Positions 32,701 to 41,624 of a stretch of DNA of 64,000 bases are shown here, piece after piece. The stretch is from Henricia sp. BOLD:AAB3569 (Eukaryota > Echinodermata > Asteroidea > Spinulosida > Echinasteridae): the NCBI GenBank assembly GCA_037783545.1, contig JBBELK010000402.1, positions 434,001 through 498,000 on the forward strand. Reading direction: 5' to 3'. The position numbers and the translations under genes are program-made. The notes below the pieces were generated by a model, which did no database searches, was not told where the DNA came from, and saw only the letters and a list, made by a program, of their open reading frames with translations. Each line of letters begins with the position of its first letter. The stretch's first letter is position 1.

Positions 32701-33849
32701 ACTTCTTAGGCCAACTTGGCCAGCATGCCCTATCCCAGGCCTTGACATTAACCAAGGCCAATGGCCTCGATATTGCCCTGCTGGGTAATTGGCCCGATGC
32801 CCCTTCAAGATAATACACTTTCTGAGGCCAACTTGGCCATAATGCCCCTTCAAGATACACACTTTTTGACGCCAACTTGGCCAGCATGCCCTAACCTCTT
32901 CAATCTCATTTGGCTTGTTACTTGTTCATATTGCAGTGATTATAGACAAGATTTCGGTCTACATTACCCCACGCACTGCCTACGTCTGGGGCCAAACTGT
33001 GTTTGCTCTCGGCACTGGTTGTATGGCCATCTGCAGTCACAATATCTACGCAACCCTTGCTCTTACTGTGACGTCGGGAGTCATGTTTGTTACGAGTAGT
33101 ACACTACCGTTCAGCATTGTGGCTGAATATCACCAGAGTTATCAGGTATTAACGTGGATATTTATATGGCAAACTTATCCTGTACATCATGGTGCTTTAC
33201 ATAATTACCCCTGCTCATTGGGCTCAATTAAATCATCTTGAAAAACCTTCTCAACTTCTTGGGGAGTATGAAGCCCCAGCACTTAATTATGAGCTAATCA
33301 AACACCTTCACTATCCTCACAGTTACCCATTGTTCTGCTCCTGGGTGGATAGAAGCAATCTATGGCAAAGTGTCTTGCCCAAGGGCACAAACAGCATAGC
33401 ATAGCATGGATTAATTTGAAGTCGCAACCTGCAGAATCAAACATCTTGAGTACCGTACTATGTACAATGTAAAAGGCTGTTCGGCCACATCATGATAAAC
33501 TACCTACAATAAGTTAGAGATATTGTGGGCATAAAGTGGTTAAGCAACCTTTCAGTAGTTTAATTTTTATTATGCTTCTTCAAAACAGACCCTCCAAGAC
33601 ACCACACGGTCACAACGCGGACTCGGCACGGATGTAGCATGCCTCAACAGTGTCAACACTCTGGCCCAGATTGTGGTATCAGCTGTACTGGGCCTTATTA
33701 TTGAAGCTGTTGGCTCCAAGATCGTCATATTGCTGTTTGCTAGTGCACTTGGCTTCTTAGCTGCTTTAAATTCGGCCGTATTTGTCATTTATGAGGTGAC
33801 GGACAAAGACGTAAAATCGACCGAAGAACGTCAATCTTTGGTCAAGTAA
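29739..33849 (+). CDS. SLC45-family proton-coupled sugar transporter (MFS), start codon upstream
   Basis: Family role: SLC45 proteins are 12-helix major-facilitator transporters implicated in H+-coupled sucrose/hexose transport in plasma or organelle membranes. Exons: 29739-30111, 30505-30657, 31533-32114, 32321-32431, 32937-33145, 33589-33849 (TAA). Every junction is AG/GT in matching phase; 562 codons from the first exon to the stop. Exon 1 has the family signature FAVETALVIPILLEMGLP, then SPTLGFFLNP, SDRC and SWGRRRPFILA (the GRRRP loop after helix 2). Exon 2 has LDFCADLCNGPSKAYIIDVC; exon 3 GLGSGAGYV...GRALGSQMR, a long Ser-rich cytoplasmic loop, then LGWAGLLAIFLFYTDYV. The third exon's end VVYKG joins to DPTALKGSP exactly as in SLC45A1/A2/A4. 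The tail carries EEVTDKD-like acidic residues and ends SLVK. The subtype cannot be fixed; SDRC...SWGRRRPFILA is closest to A4-like. Exon 1 has no suitable ATG, so a 5' exon is needed. Confidence 0.92.
30838..31240 (+). repeat. 90-bp tandem repeat in SLC45 intron 2
   Basis: tggcatggagtgacttggag begins at 30841 and 30931 and, slightly changed, at 31021: an exact 90-bp period. A decayed fourth unit starts near 31174. It generates the minus-strand Trp/Pro-rich frames seen here. Confidence 0.9.
32690..32895 (+). repeat. Tandem repeat of about 50-55 bp in SLC45 intron 4
   Basis: Repeats of gatacacactttttgacgcc and gccaacttggccagcatgcc, three or four decayed units just upstream of exon 5. Confidence 0.65.
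33150..33480 (+). repeat. SINE-like fragment in SLC45 intron 5
   Basis: gtggatatttata, catggtgctttacataatta and ctgctcattgggctc match a fragment at 12265-12355. Further on, cttgcccaagggcacaaaca is a SINE body word also seen near 61615 and 62020. Confidence 0.5.
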
Positions 33850-34041
33850 AAGAGTAGGAGCAGGTTTTTAGGTTTTTTATTTGGTAGTCCTTTTGGGAAG
33901 ATAGACATGGTTTGTACTTTACCCCAAAAAATACATGCACACCTCATGTCACCTGGAATTTTATGACATATTCGCAAAAGTATAGCAGACCCAACAAGGT
34001 CACATCAATGGTGTGAAATTTGCATCACAGTCAACAAACAC

Positions 34042-34809
34042 TTAAAGGAACACACCGGCTTTGTTGGGCTATTTTTTGGGCTCGAAATAGACCCATACAT
34101 TATTCTGAAGCGCCTTTGAGAGTAAATTAGATATATCCTGAAAAGACGCCGTCAAATTTGGCCGTTTTTAAAAATTCAAGGTCACGTGACTTTTCGGAAC
34201 CAAGTTCTGGTTCCGAAAAGTCACGTGGTCTTGTGAGTTAGTTGTATTTCCAGCCGTATAAAAGTTTGTTACTGCAGAACTGCACCAAATTCAACTCTGA
34301 TTTCACCCCAATATTTATAAGTAATTGACAAAAGAGAGACTATTTATATAGGTATGAAACAAAGTTAAACATAAGTATGAAAATTCGAACATAATTGTTT
34401 GTTTCGAGAGTCCGGAGAACGGGAGCGAGAGCGTGCTACGGCAGGCTACCGTAGAGTGTAGGATATTTGCTTCGGTGTACGTTCGTGAAGAAAAAACATG
34501 ATGCCAACTCCTCAAAAGAAAACGGAAATTCCTATTCGGTCGTCCGGGCTGTCCAGTGAAATCGTGAGCAGAAAATTGGAGATATATCCTGAGCAGGAGA
34601 AGAGCGAATCGTTTGTGAGGCTCGCGCGTAGTTGCAACAGCTGGTAAAGCGTATAACCCGTCTTTTGACCGTTTTTTGTTAATTTTGTACTTCTTTAGTA
34701 AATTACGGGATATTTTGATGATCTTTTTTCACAACGACCATCAAAAATGTATTGTCAATGCTGCTACATCACTAAATCATGTAAACAGTAGGCCGGTGTG
34801 TACCTTTAA
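34042..34809. mobile_element. TTAA-flanked TIR element, 768 bp
   Basis: TTAA at both edges, ends aaggaacacaccggc and gccggtgtgtacctt as inverted repeats. A palindromic core lies near 34185-34230 (gtcacgtgacttttcggaac / gttccgaaaagtcacgtg). A 49-codon frame from 34501 (MMPTPQKKTEIPIR...) is its only open frame of note. TTAA flanks fit piggyBac-type insertion, which is inference. A partial copy is at 5190-5424. Confidence 0.75.
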
Positions 34810-35702
34810 TGTTGGGAAAACAAGAAGATGAAAGGTTATGTTGCACGGTGAAGGATTTCTGAACATTTTATGGTCTTTTTAATGCCACTCGGTGTCACGG
34901 TCTCAGATGTTCCGATGACATCACGTAGTAACATTTTAGCACGTTACGTGCACGATCTCAGATGTTCCGCATGCTCAGATGTTCCGGCACGGCGCCCATT
35001 TCAGCATATTCCGTTAACGATCGTGCCTAGGTGTTCTTATGAGTCAAATGCATTTGCAGGGCCCTGTAGTTGCTTGCTGGTAATCAGTGCTGTCTGTAGG
35101 GTGTTATGAGTGTCTTCAGGGCCCCCAATAGAACCTGTTCTAGTTAACTGTTTTGGCAGGGTAAATAAATGGAATAAATAAACAAATTAAAAAATACATC
35201 ACTCACTCTAACCAAGATATGAAACATATTTCTAGTATAAACTTCTTACAAAAAGACTCTGCCAGATCTGGCCTAGGGTTGTAACGAGTCTCCCTTCGCT
35301 CGAGTCCCAAGTCAAGTCAAGTCAAGCTGCCTTCGAGTCTCAAGTCAAGTCAAGTCAAGTCAAGTCAGTGAAAATCGGGAGTCAAGTCGTTTCGAGTCCG
35401 AGTCATTACAACCCTGATATGGCCGAATTCTGCTAGGGTTGGTCACGCTGCCTAGCCTGCAGGCCTGAATGGCGTGAATTCTGCTGATCAACTCAGCATA
35501 GCACTAAACTTGTATAATTACATATGCTTTGCGCGTGACGTTCGTGACATATGCTACCATATTTGGTCATCGAAACATCTGAGCACGGGACACCGGAATG
35601 AAATTGAAAACAATATAAGTGCTTTGAACCATCACATTTCCCACCTAATGCATAGAGTTACAGTACAAATTTGTACGTTTGGTGGTTATAGGGTTAAAGA
35701 CC
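34810..35702. other. 3' flank of SLC45, little recognised
   Basis: No exon seen. AATAAA motifs at 35164 and 35173 could serve SLC45 polyadenylation. Low-complexity caagtcaagtcaagtcaagt tracts at 35300-35375 are related in wording to the gtcccaagtc arrays in LPP. Confidence 0.35.
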
Positions 35703-35775
35703 GCCCATAGCATTGTATCATTTGCAATGACCCAATTTTGTTTTTCATGAGTTGACAAGAAAAACCTTACTCAGT

Positions 35776-36750
35776 AGGGGCGTTCGAGATGCTGACACCT
35801 GGGCTGCGTTCCAAATACGCGAACGTTTGCAAACGTTGGCAACGTTGGCCAACAATTTGAGTGGAACGTATTGTGCGCTACCAACGTTCGCCAACATTGG
35901 CCAACAAACTTTTAAGTTGTTCGCCATGTTCGCGAGGCATTTCAAAATGGCGCACGCGGTATGAAAGACGACTGACGATGGTTTGCAAATTGGAAAATAA
36001 CGAATATATTGCACCTTTCGTGGTTGTCTGCCTTATCGCTGGCGATACACAATCAATAGCAACGTGTCGCATTTCCTCAACAAATTGGAAAGCAGCGGAA
36101 AGCCACATTACAACGTCGGTACGATTATTGTGACTGTGGGCGCCGCCATCTTGACATTGTATTTTGGCAAACAATCCATTCCACATGAGCAAACGTTGGC
36201 GCCAACGTTAACAAACCGTTCGCGTGTTTGGAACGCAGCCCGGGTAACACCAACTTACACCGGAGCGTTCTTTTAGCCATCACGTGCTACACGAGTCTGC
36301 CCCGGTGGCAGCCACCACTGCCCGAGCTCGAGGGCGGGTCTGTGGTGTAAAGTAAGGTGTAATGACGTCACCTAGTAACCGCGAGTAGTAAAACATGGCG
36401 GACAGTTTGGAATCGCGACGTATTAAAGTACGAAAAAAAACACTTATTTATGACACAACTAGGAGGAGATAGGGCTGTAAATACATTTTGCGGAATCAGT
36501 ACATGTCTGTGGGCATTGACGAAGTTTATTTCGGTACTTTAGGGCTACTATTTTTGCGTGGCGCCGGCTTAATTTTTCACCCTGAGGAGTCAAACGATAA
36601 CGGCGTTTATAAAGCCCCACCCGGCAACAACCTTTGACCATGTGTTCCCATAATTCAAAGCGAGACCCTGTGTCGTTCGTTTTGCATTTTCTGGGGGCTT
36701 CCCCCGGTGTAAACTCCCCGTTACCCGGTATAAGCGTCTCGAACGCCCCT
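35776..36750. mobile_element. 975-bp TIR element inserted in repeat R, with AGT duplication
   Basis: The left end aggggcgttcgagatgct and right end agcgtctcgaacgcccct are inverted repeats. AGT occurs on both sides (35773-35775, 36751-36753). The flanks ccttactc and gttgatagcaatggtaac are continuous in repeat R copies at 4270-4530 and 18690-18975, which show the unoccupied site. A partial left end of the family recurs at 62048. It carries a second element inside (35801-36241). No transposase. Confidence 0.85.
35801..36241. mobile_element. 441-bp TIR element nested in the preceding one
   Basis: gggctgcgttccaaatacgc and gcgtgtttggaacgcagccc are inverted ends. Subterminal cgttggcaacgttggcc words are also inverted. 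Its GGGCTGCGTTC terminus matches the end of the 50419-50890 element. Confidence 0.8.
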
Positions 36751-36789
36751 AGTGTTGATAGCAATGGTAACTTACACCGGTTGTCGGAC

Positions 36790-36957
36790 GCTTCGCCCCA
36801 TACCACTTCGCCCCATGTCAGTTCGCCCCATACCACTTCGCCCCATTACCACTTCGCCCCATTACCACTTCGCCCCATTACCACTTCGCCCTATTGCCAC
36901 TTCGCCACATTACCACATCGCCCCATTACCACATCGCCCCATCGCCACTTCGCCCCA
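36790..36957 (+). repeat. Tandem repeat cattaccacttcgccc (about 16 bp)
   Basis: About ten units. The word is the one inverted inside the foldback repeats at 15926-16426 and 58241-58694, so it may be an amplified fragment of that family. Confidence 0.85.
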
Positions 36958-37381
36958 CCTATGCTATTTAGCCTTATTTTACACTCTTATTCCACGAATC
37001 TGCAAAAAGTTGTATCTTGCGAATGATACTCTAAAAAAAGCAGACAAAATCTACAGCTAATGAAGTTCTAGCCATATGACACATGGCTTGAATGCATGTA
37101 AAGTTAGTTATGCACCGCCTATGCTCTTTGTGATTTAATTTGTAATATACTCTTTTTTAAGACTTTCAAAAACTTCATATTTTTAATGCTTTAAATTTAA
37201 AAATAAACTTAATGTTCTAATTTATCCATTAACACTTGGTTGTAATAATACACTGAATTGGATTGTTTGTTAAATGAATAATCAATAAAAGTGAAATAAA
37301 TTGTTTTAATTTCTTTATAGGTCTTTGTTTATTCATAATGTCTTTGACTTTGTTTATTGAAATTCGAGATCTCTCCCAAAC

Positions 37382-37504
37382 CAGGGGCGCGTTCAATAGC
37401 GCAATACGTATGCATACCGTACCGACAATACCTTTAACGGTTAAGGTATATAGGAAATACCCAATACCGGCGTACTACTTAGTGTGCTATTCAACGCGTC
37501 CCTG
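37382..37504. repeat. 123-bp MITE with CAGGGGCGCGTTCAATAGC ends
   Basis: caggggcgcgttcaatagc and gctattcaacgcgtccctg are inverted repeats around a short AT/GC mixed core (ggtaaggtatt-like words). Confidence 0.8.
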
Positions 37505-37566
37505 AAGCTGGTTGTAGGATCATCCCATTCAGAAACCTAAATTAATGTATTGGACTGAAAACTAGT

Positions 37567-37711
37567 TTAAAGGCAACAGGCTCGTGAGCAATGCGCGCGC
37601 GCGCCAAGTTCGTCCAACGAATTACGCAGCTCCATAGCAAATGCATAGAGCTGCGTATTTCGTGGCACGAATTTGGCGCGCGCTCGAATTGCTGACGAGC
37701 CTTACCTTTAA
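37567..37711. repeat. TTAA-flanked GC-rich palindromic MITE, full copy
   Basis: TTAA edges, arms aaggcaacaggctcgt...gcgcgcgcgccaagttcgt and their complements around an atagagctgcgtatt centre. The best-preserved member of a four-copy family (also 3056-3127, 22943-23017, 60144-60248). Confidence 0.85.
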
Positions 37712-37798
37712 GTCCCTGGAACTTGTTAGACTGGTTTTCGGACCTTATTACATCCATAATACGAGTGTGTGGATTCGCTCATACCCACCGCCTTAATA

Positions 37799-37891
37799 GG
37801 GCCTTTTTCCAAATCTCGACTTGGGCTCAGGCTCCGGCTCCATGTAAACCCTATGGAGACGGAGACGAAGCCGAGATTTGGAAAAAGGCCT
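37799..37891. repeat. Short palindromic MITE (GGCCTTTTTCCAAATCTCG family), copy 2
   Basis: Nearly identical to 1780-1878, with a small deletion in the right arm. Confidence 0.85.
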
Positions 37892-37940
37892 TGGGTACTG
37901 GGACCATCGATATATAATCATTGGATGAATTATGCAATTA

Positions 37941-39635
37941 TTGGGTTTCACTTGGCTTGACAACGGTTTCTATCCGCCATAACTGTGTCCATACCACAGA
38001 GCTATATATAGGAACTAGAGTGAGCACTTATCACGTGACCCCGTGCCCTCAAGGGTGCGTGGACGCCATTTTGTTAGTGGGCAAAAAGTACGTGCTAATG
38101 TATTGACGACATGCGTATTTTCAGCTTTAATTTTATTTTAAGATTATGCTTTCAGCGATAGGGGTGCAGAAAGATGTGGTTGCTAACTACAATCATCCTG
38201 ACTGTCGGATCATTGTCCCATGTTTATATTTTACTTTAAAAGATTGAAACTTTAGTTAGGCCAAACACTTTTCTTTCCCCATGGGCCAAACAACATTCAA
38301 AATCGTCGCCCGGGTACTGTACAAGATTTGGGGAGTTGATCATAATTTTTTTTAATGACTTATCTAGCATTAGAATGTGCAGATTTGATGGAAAAACTCG
38401 AAATTTGGAGTGGGAAAGTTTAAGATTTTGTGAGGAAACACTGGATTTTTTTTCAGCCTGCCTCATCTATTTTGCACACAAGGTCTGAAGCCACGATCAA
38501 CTTCCTAGTTCTTTCCTGCTACGTCCCCCACTGCTTTTTGCGTGTGTAGGTAGAGCATTCGGGTATACTAGTACCTCAGCCATTAACTTGGGGGAAAGTA
38601 ACACCCGTTTCATACAGGCGCACGATCGTTCCGATTAAAATTTTGTTTCAGACAGGCGTCGGTATGCGAGCCGCGCGCACACTTAAGATCGACGTCTGAA
38701 ACCAAGTCGCTGTTCAGTCGTTCGATCTTTCGACTTCTGGCGAACCAAGTCGCTCCGAATTGTTTCATACGTCGAACTTAATTCAAATTTCTGGGATAAT
38801 TTAGTTCAGCGCGACTGTAAGGTGCAGGATTTCCCGGTGAAACCGACTGCCTAAGGGAAAAACTACCGTTCTACCGTTCACCATGCATTAAGTACATAGC
38901 ATAACCTAGCGTTTTCAAGAAAAAAACTGTATTTTTTTCATTTCTAAAATCACGTTTCTAACAAAATTCGCACTTTTTGTGACATTATTATGTCATAATT
39001 AGTGGCAGAGGTGTACGTTACTTATACCTGCCTAGGTACAATAGAAAAAGCTCACTCATGACTGGCGTTAAACAGCCAATAAATCATTTAAAAGCCCATT
39101 TATAGCTGCCGCGCCGTTGACTGCAGTGGATACATCCGGGTATTTATCAATCATTTTGACCACTAACAAAATGGCGGACGCGGTCCCAGGGCGGCACGCC
39201 CGGGTACCGCGCACAGGCACGGGGTCACGTGATAAGTGCGCACTCTAGTTCTTATATATAGCTCCATGGTCCATACTATGTCACGCCGAAGCGAAAAATA
39301 ATTCAACACTGATAATTTAATGTTGACCCATATTTTCGCGAATGTTGCGCAAGAAAAAATGGTTGGCACGACTTTTAAATGTTGATAGATTGTTTGAAAC
39401 AGTATAGCAGATAATTTTGCCATCAACCCTAGAAAACAAGTCTCAACATGTTTTAAACTTGCCAACAAAAGCACGGTATGCCAGTTTCAAACCTGTTTTT
39501 TTTTCTTGCGCAACATTTGCGAAAATATGCGTCAACATTAAATTATCAGTGTTTAATTATTTTTTCGCTTTGGCGTGCCATCGTATGGACACAGTAATGG
39601 CGGATAGCAACCGGTTGTCAAGAAAGTGAAACCCA
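37941..39635. mobile_element. Long foldback element, about 1.7 kb, with nested insertion
   Basis: The left end ttgggtttcacttggcttga and right end tcaagaaagtgaaacccaa are inverted, and the inversion continues through ctatccgccat, actgtgtccatac, tatatatagg and cacttatcacgtgac. The right arm is interrupted by a second inverted-repeat element at about 39272-39589. The interior has no recognisable protein. Confidence 0.75.
39272..39589. mobile_element. Inverted-repeat element nested in the right arm of the 1.7-kb foldback
   Basis: ccatactatgtcacgcc opposite ggcgtgccatcgtatgg, followed inward by gataatttaatgttgaccca / tgcgtcaacattaaattatc and ttgcgcaagaaaaa / tttttcttgcgcaa. Confidence 0.75.
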
Positions 39636-39860
39636 AGAATAGCAGTTGGCTATACGAGAATTGAAGCCATGCGCCGGCCGCCATTGTACTCCCCAAACAG
39701 TGCTTTACCTAGACTGCTCCCCGGTTCATGCGATCGCTTACATTCCATTTAACACATGTAGAATATAGTGAAGACAGTATGGCGTGTTTTGTTTTACACC
39801 ACTGTGAGGGGAAAACGAAGGGGTTTTGTACCTTTTAGCGTCTTGAGAGGAGACTATATA

Positions 39861-39920
39861 ATAGGTTAGGGTTCAGGGTTAGGATTTAGGGTTGGTTATT
39901 TTAAAGAAATTTAGGGTTTT
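39861..39920 (+). repeat. Short TTAGGG-like tract
   Basis: Irregular ttagggttcagggttaggat then ttagggttgg, and one more ttagggttt: interstitial telomere-like sequence, far too short and decayed to be a telomere. Confidence 0.5.
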
Positions 39921-39938
39921 TAATGCGGTAGGTTTGCA

Positions 39939-40012
39939 ACCAGCTTCGTGGTCTAGTTAGAAGACAGCTCGACTTGTAATCATAAGGTCCCTGGTTCGAA
40001 TCTCAGTCATGC
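39939..40012 (+). repeat. tRNA-like sequence (relic or SINE head)
   Basis: An A-box-like gtggtctagttagaagaca and a B box (GGTTCGAATCT) about 45 bp later, with an anticodon region cttgtaat between. Acceptor stem pairing is poor, so probably not functional. Confidence 0.4.
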
Positions 40013-40520
40013 TTGGGATTTTTCGAAATTTCTGGGTTCCTTCTTTTTCTCTTATACATGTAGTGAGAGTAAGAGTTGTGACTATTTCCAAGATTGTCAC
40101 TTGAGAAGTATCAGTCATTGGAAAAATTGGGATGTACCCCTCGCTGAGGTGTAAAACAAAAACACGCGGCGTCCCGGCCAGCGCCCTTCATACAAGGTGT
40201 GGGTACTCGTGAGCGAAGTGTGTCGATTAGGTTGATTATGAGGTCCGTGAACCAGTCTATCAAACTTGTAAACTCTTGAGGGCGCTGGGAAAAAAATTCG
40301 ACGCATAAAGAACAGACGAAAATACTCTTTTAAATCAGTGTTCTCCGAGCTTTGTAAACAAACGCACGTGCTCAGAACGCGCGTAATTTGATCAGAGTGC
40401 CAAATAACAAGGACGATTAGATAAGCAATGCCAATGGACCTTGTTTTGTGTCAAACTTGTGGATTCTGTGGCCTGCTTTTTAGACTTTGTTGAACAAGAT
40501 GCTCGTTTTCTCACGCCACC

Positions 40521-40648
40521 ATGGCGCGCCAAAGACAACAAGTTGGCACGATCGATTTTGCTTGCATTTGTGTCATGTTCGTCAACGACCGTACTCCCAA
40601 CTCTCTCCAAGGTAAAGTGGGCGCCTGTGCAGTTTCGCAGCTAGTCAG
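40521..40648 (+). CDS. Possible first exon of an unidentified gene
   Basis: A textbook start context (cgccaccATGG) opens MARQRQQVGTIDFACICVMF and stays open to a CAG|GTAAGT donor at 40649. An alternative donor, AAG|GTAAAG, is at 40612. Joined to the exon at 41143, both options stop within a few to a dozen codons, so either the second exon is wrong, the ATG belongs to a short upstream frame, or translation starts at 41170. No family recognised. Confidence 0.35.
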
Positions 40649-41142
40649 GTAAGTTAATCTTGTAAGAATTTAGTACTCGGACATCACTATTTTTTTCTTA
40701 AACTGTCATACGTTAGCATAAGTGCAGATCATTTTTTTTTAAGGAAGCAATAGTGATGTCCAACACTTTTGAAACAGAATTACCCAAATTGCCCCTCCAT
40801 GCAGTTCGCCGTACGTGTGTATTAAAGTTATTTAATTGATTTTAAACACATTCAAGCATCCTTCAAGTTCATGGAAGTAAGTGTGGCAGGTTGCAAGTAC
40901 AGAGAAACGGCACCTGTCGCACCTACTGGTACTTTAGCTTAAGGGCTGAAAGTGGAACTTGTCAGCTGTGAGGTTGACACCTGGAACGAGTTGCCTCTGC
41001 CGTTGTTATTGTCTCTTAGTAATACTAGAATGACCAAATGCAGTAATGTTGTTTTAAGGAAACAAAGTGTTCATGAAAAACAAAACAATAAAGTGACAAA
41101 TTGTTCCATAAAATAACAGTTATCTGTTTCTTTATTTGACAG

Positions 41143-41220
41143 GTGAAATGAACCTCCAGGATTTGGGCCATGCATGACCAAGACGAAGAAGGGACCGAGT
41201 ATAACGCTGACAGGAGGGAG
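41143..41220 (+). CDS. Possible second exon / start of coding of the same gene
   Basis: Bounded by ctttatttgacag and GAG|GTATGG. From an ATG at 41170 it reads MHDQDEEGTEYNADRRE in phase 0 to the donor, an acidic coding-like stretch. A short frame (MNLQDLGHA) overlaps just upstream. The next exon is not found; the satellite starts 0.4 kb downstream. Confidence 0.35.
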
Positions 41221-41410
41221 GTATGGGCAACAGAGAAAAAATACCATACACGTTCGCCAGTTAAGACTTCATGTACTTAGTCAATGGAGCATAAAAATAC
41301 AGTGTTTTCAAAGAAAAACTTGATATTTACACTTTCTGGGTCATTATCATGTCATTTTATTAGGAAGAATTAGTGGCGAAAGTGTACGGTATAAGGCAGC
41401 AGTTTTAGGG

Positions 41411-41541
41411 AAGACACACAAATCTAACCGCCGGTACCGACTGCGTTACTGGCAGTTTTTGGCAGTACCGCCTGCACAAAGTGAGCTGTTCTCGAGCAGT
41501 ACCGCTGTCTGTAGCAGCGGTTAGATTTGTGTGTCTTCTGT
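41411..41541. repeat. Inverted-repeat MITE (gaagacacacaaatctaacc)
   Basis: gaagacacacaaatctaaccgc and its complement at the right edge enclose about 85 bp with two ggcagtaccgc-type words. Confidence 0.8.
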
Positions 41542-41624
41542 TACCTGTGTATTTTTGTAGACCAATGTTTTAGCCAGATGGGTGTCTAGGTGTTTTGTAT
41601 GTTTTACACACATTAACTAAGAAA

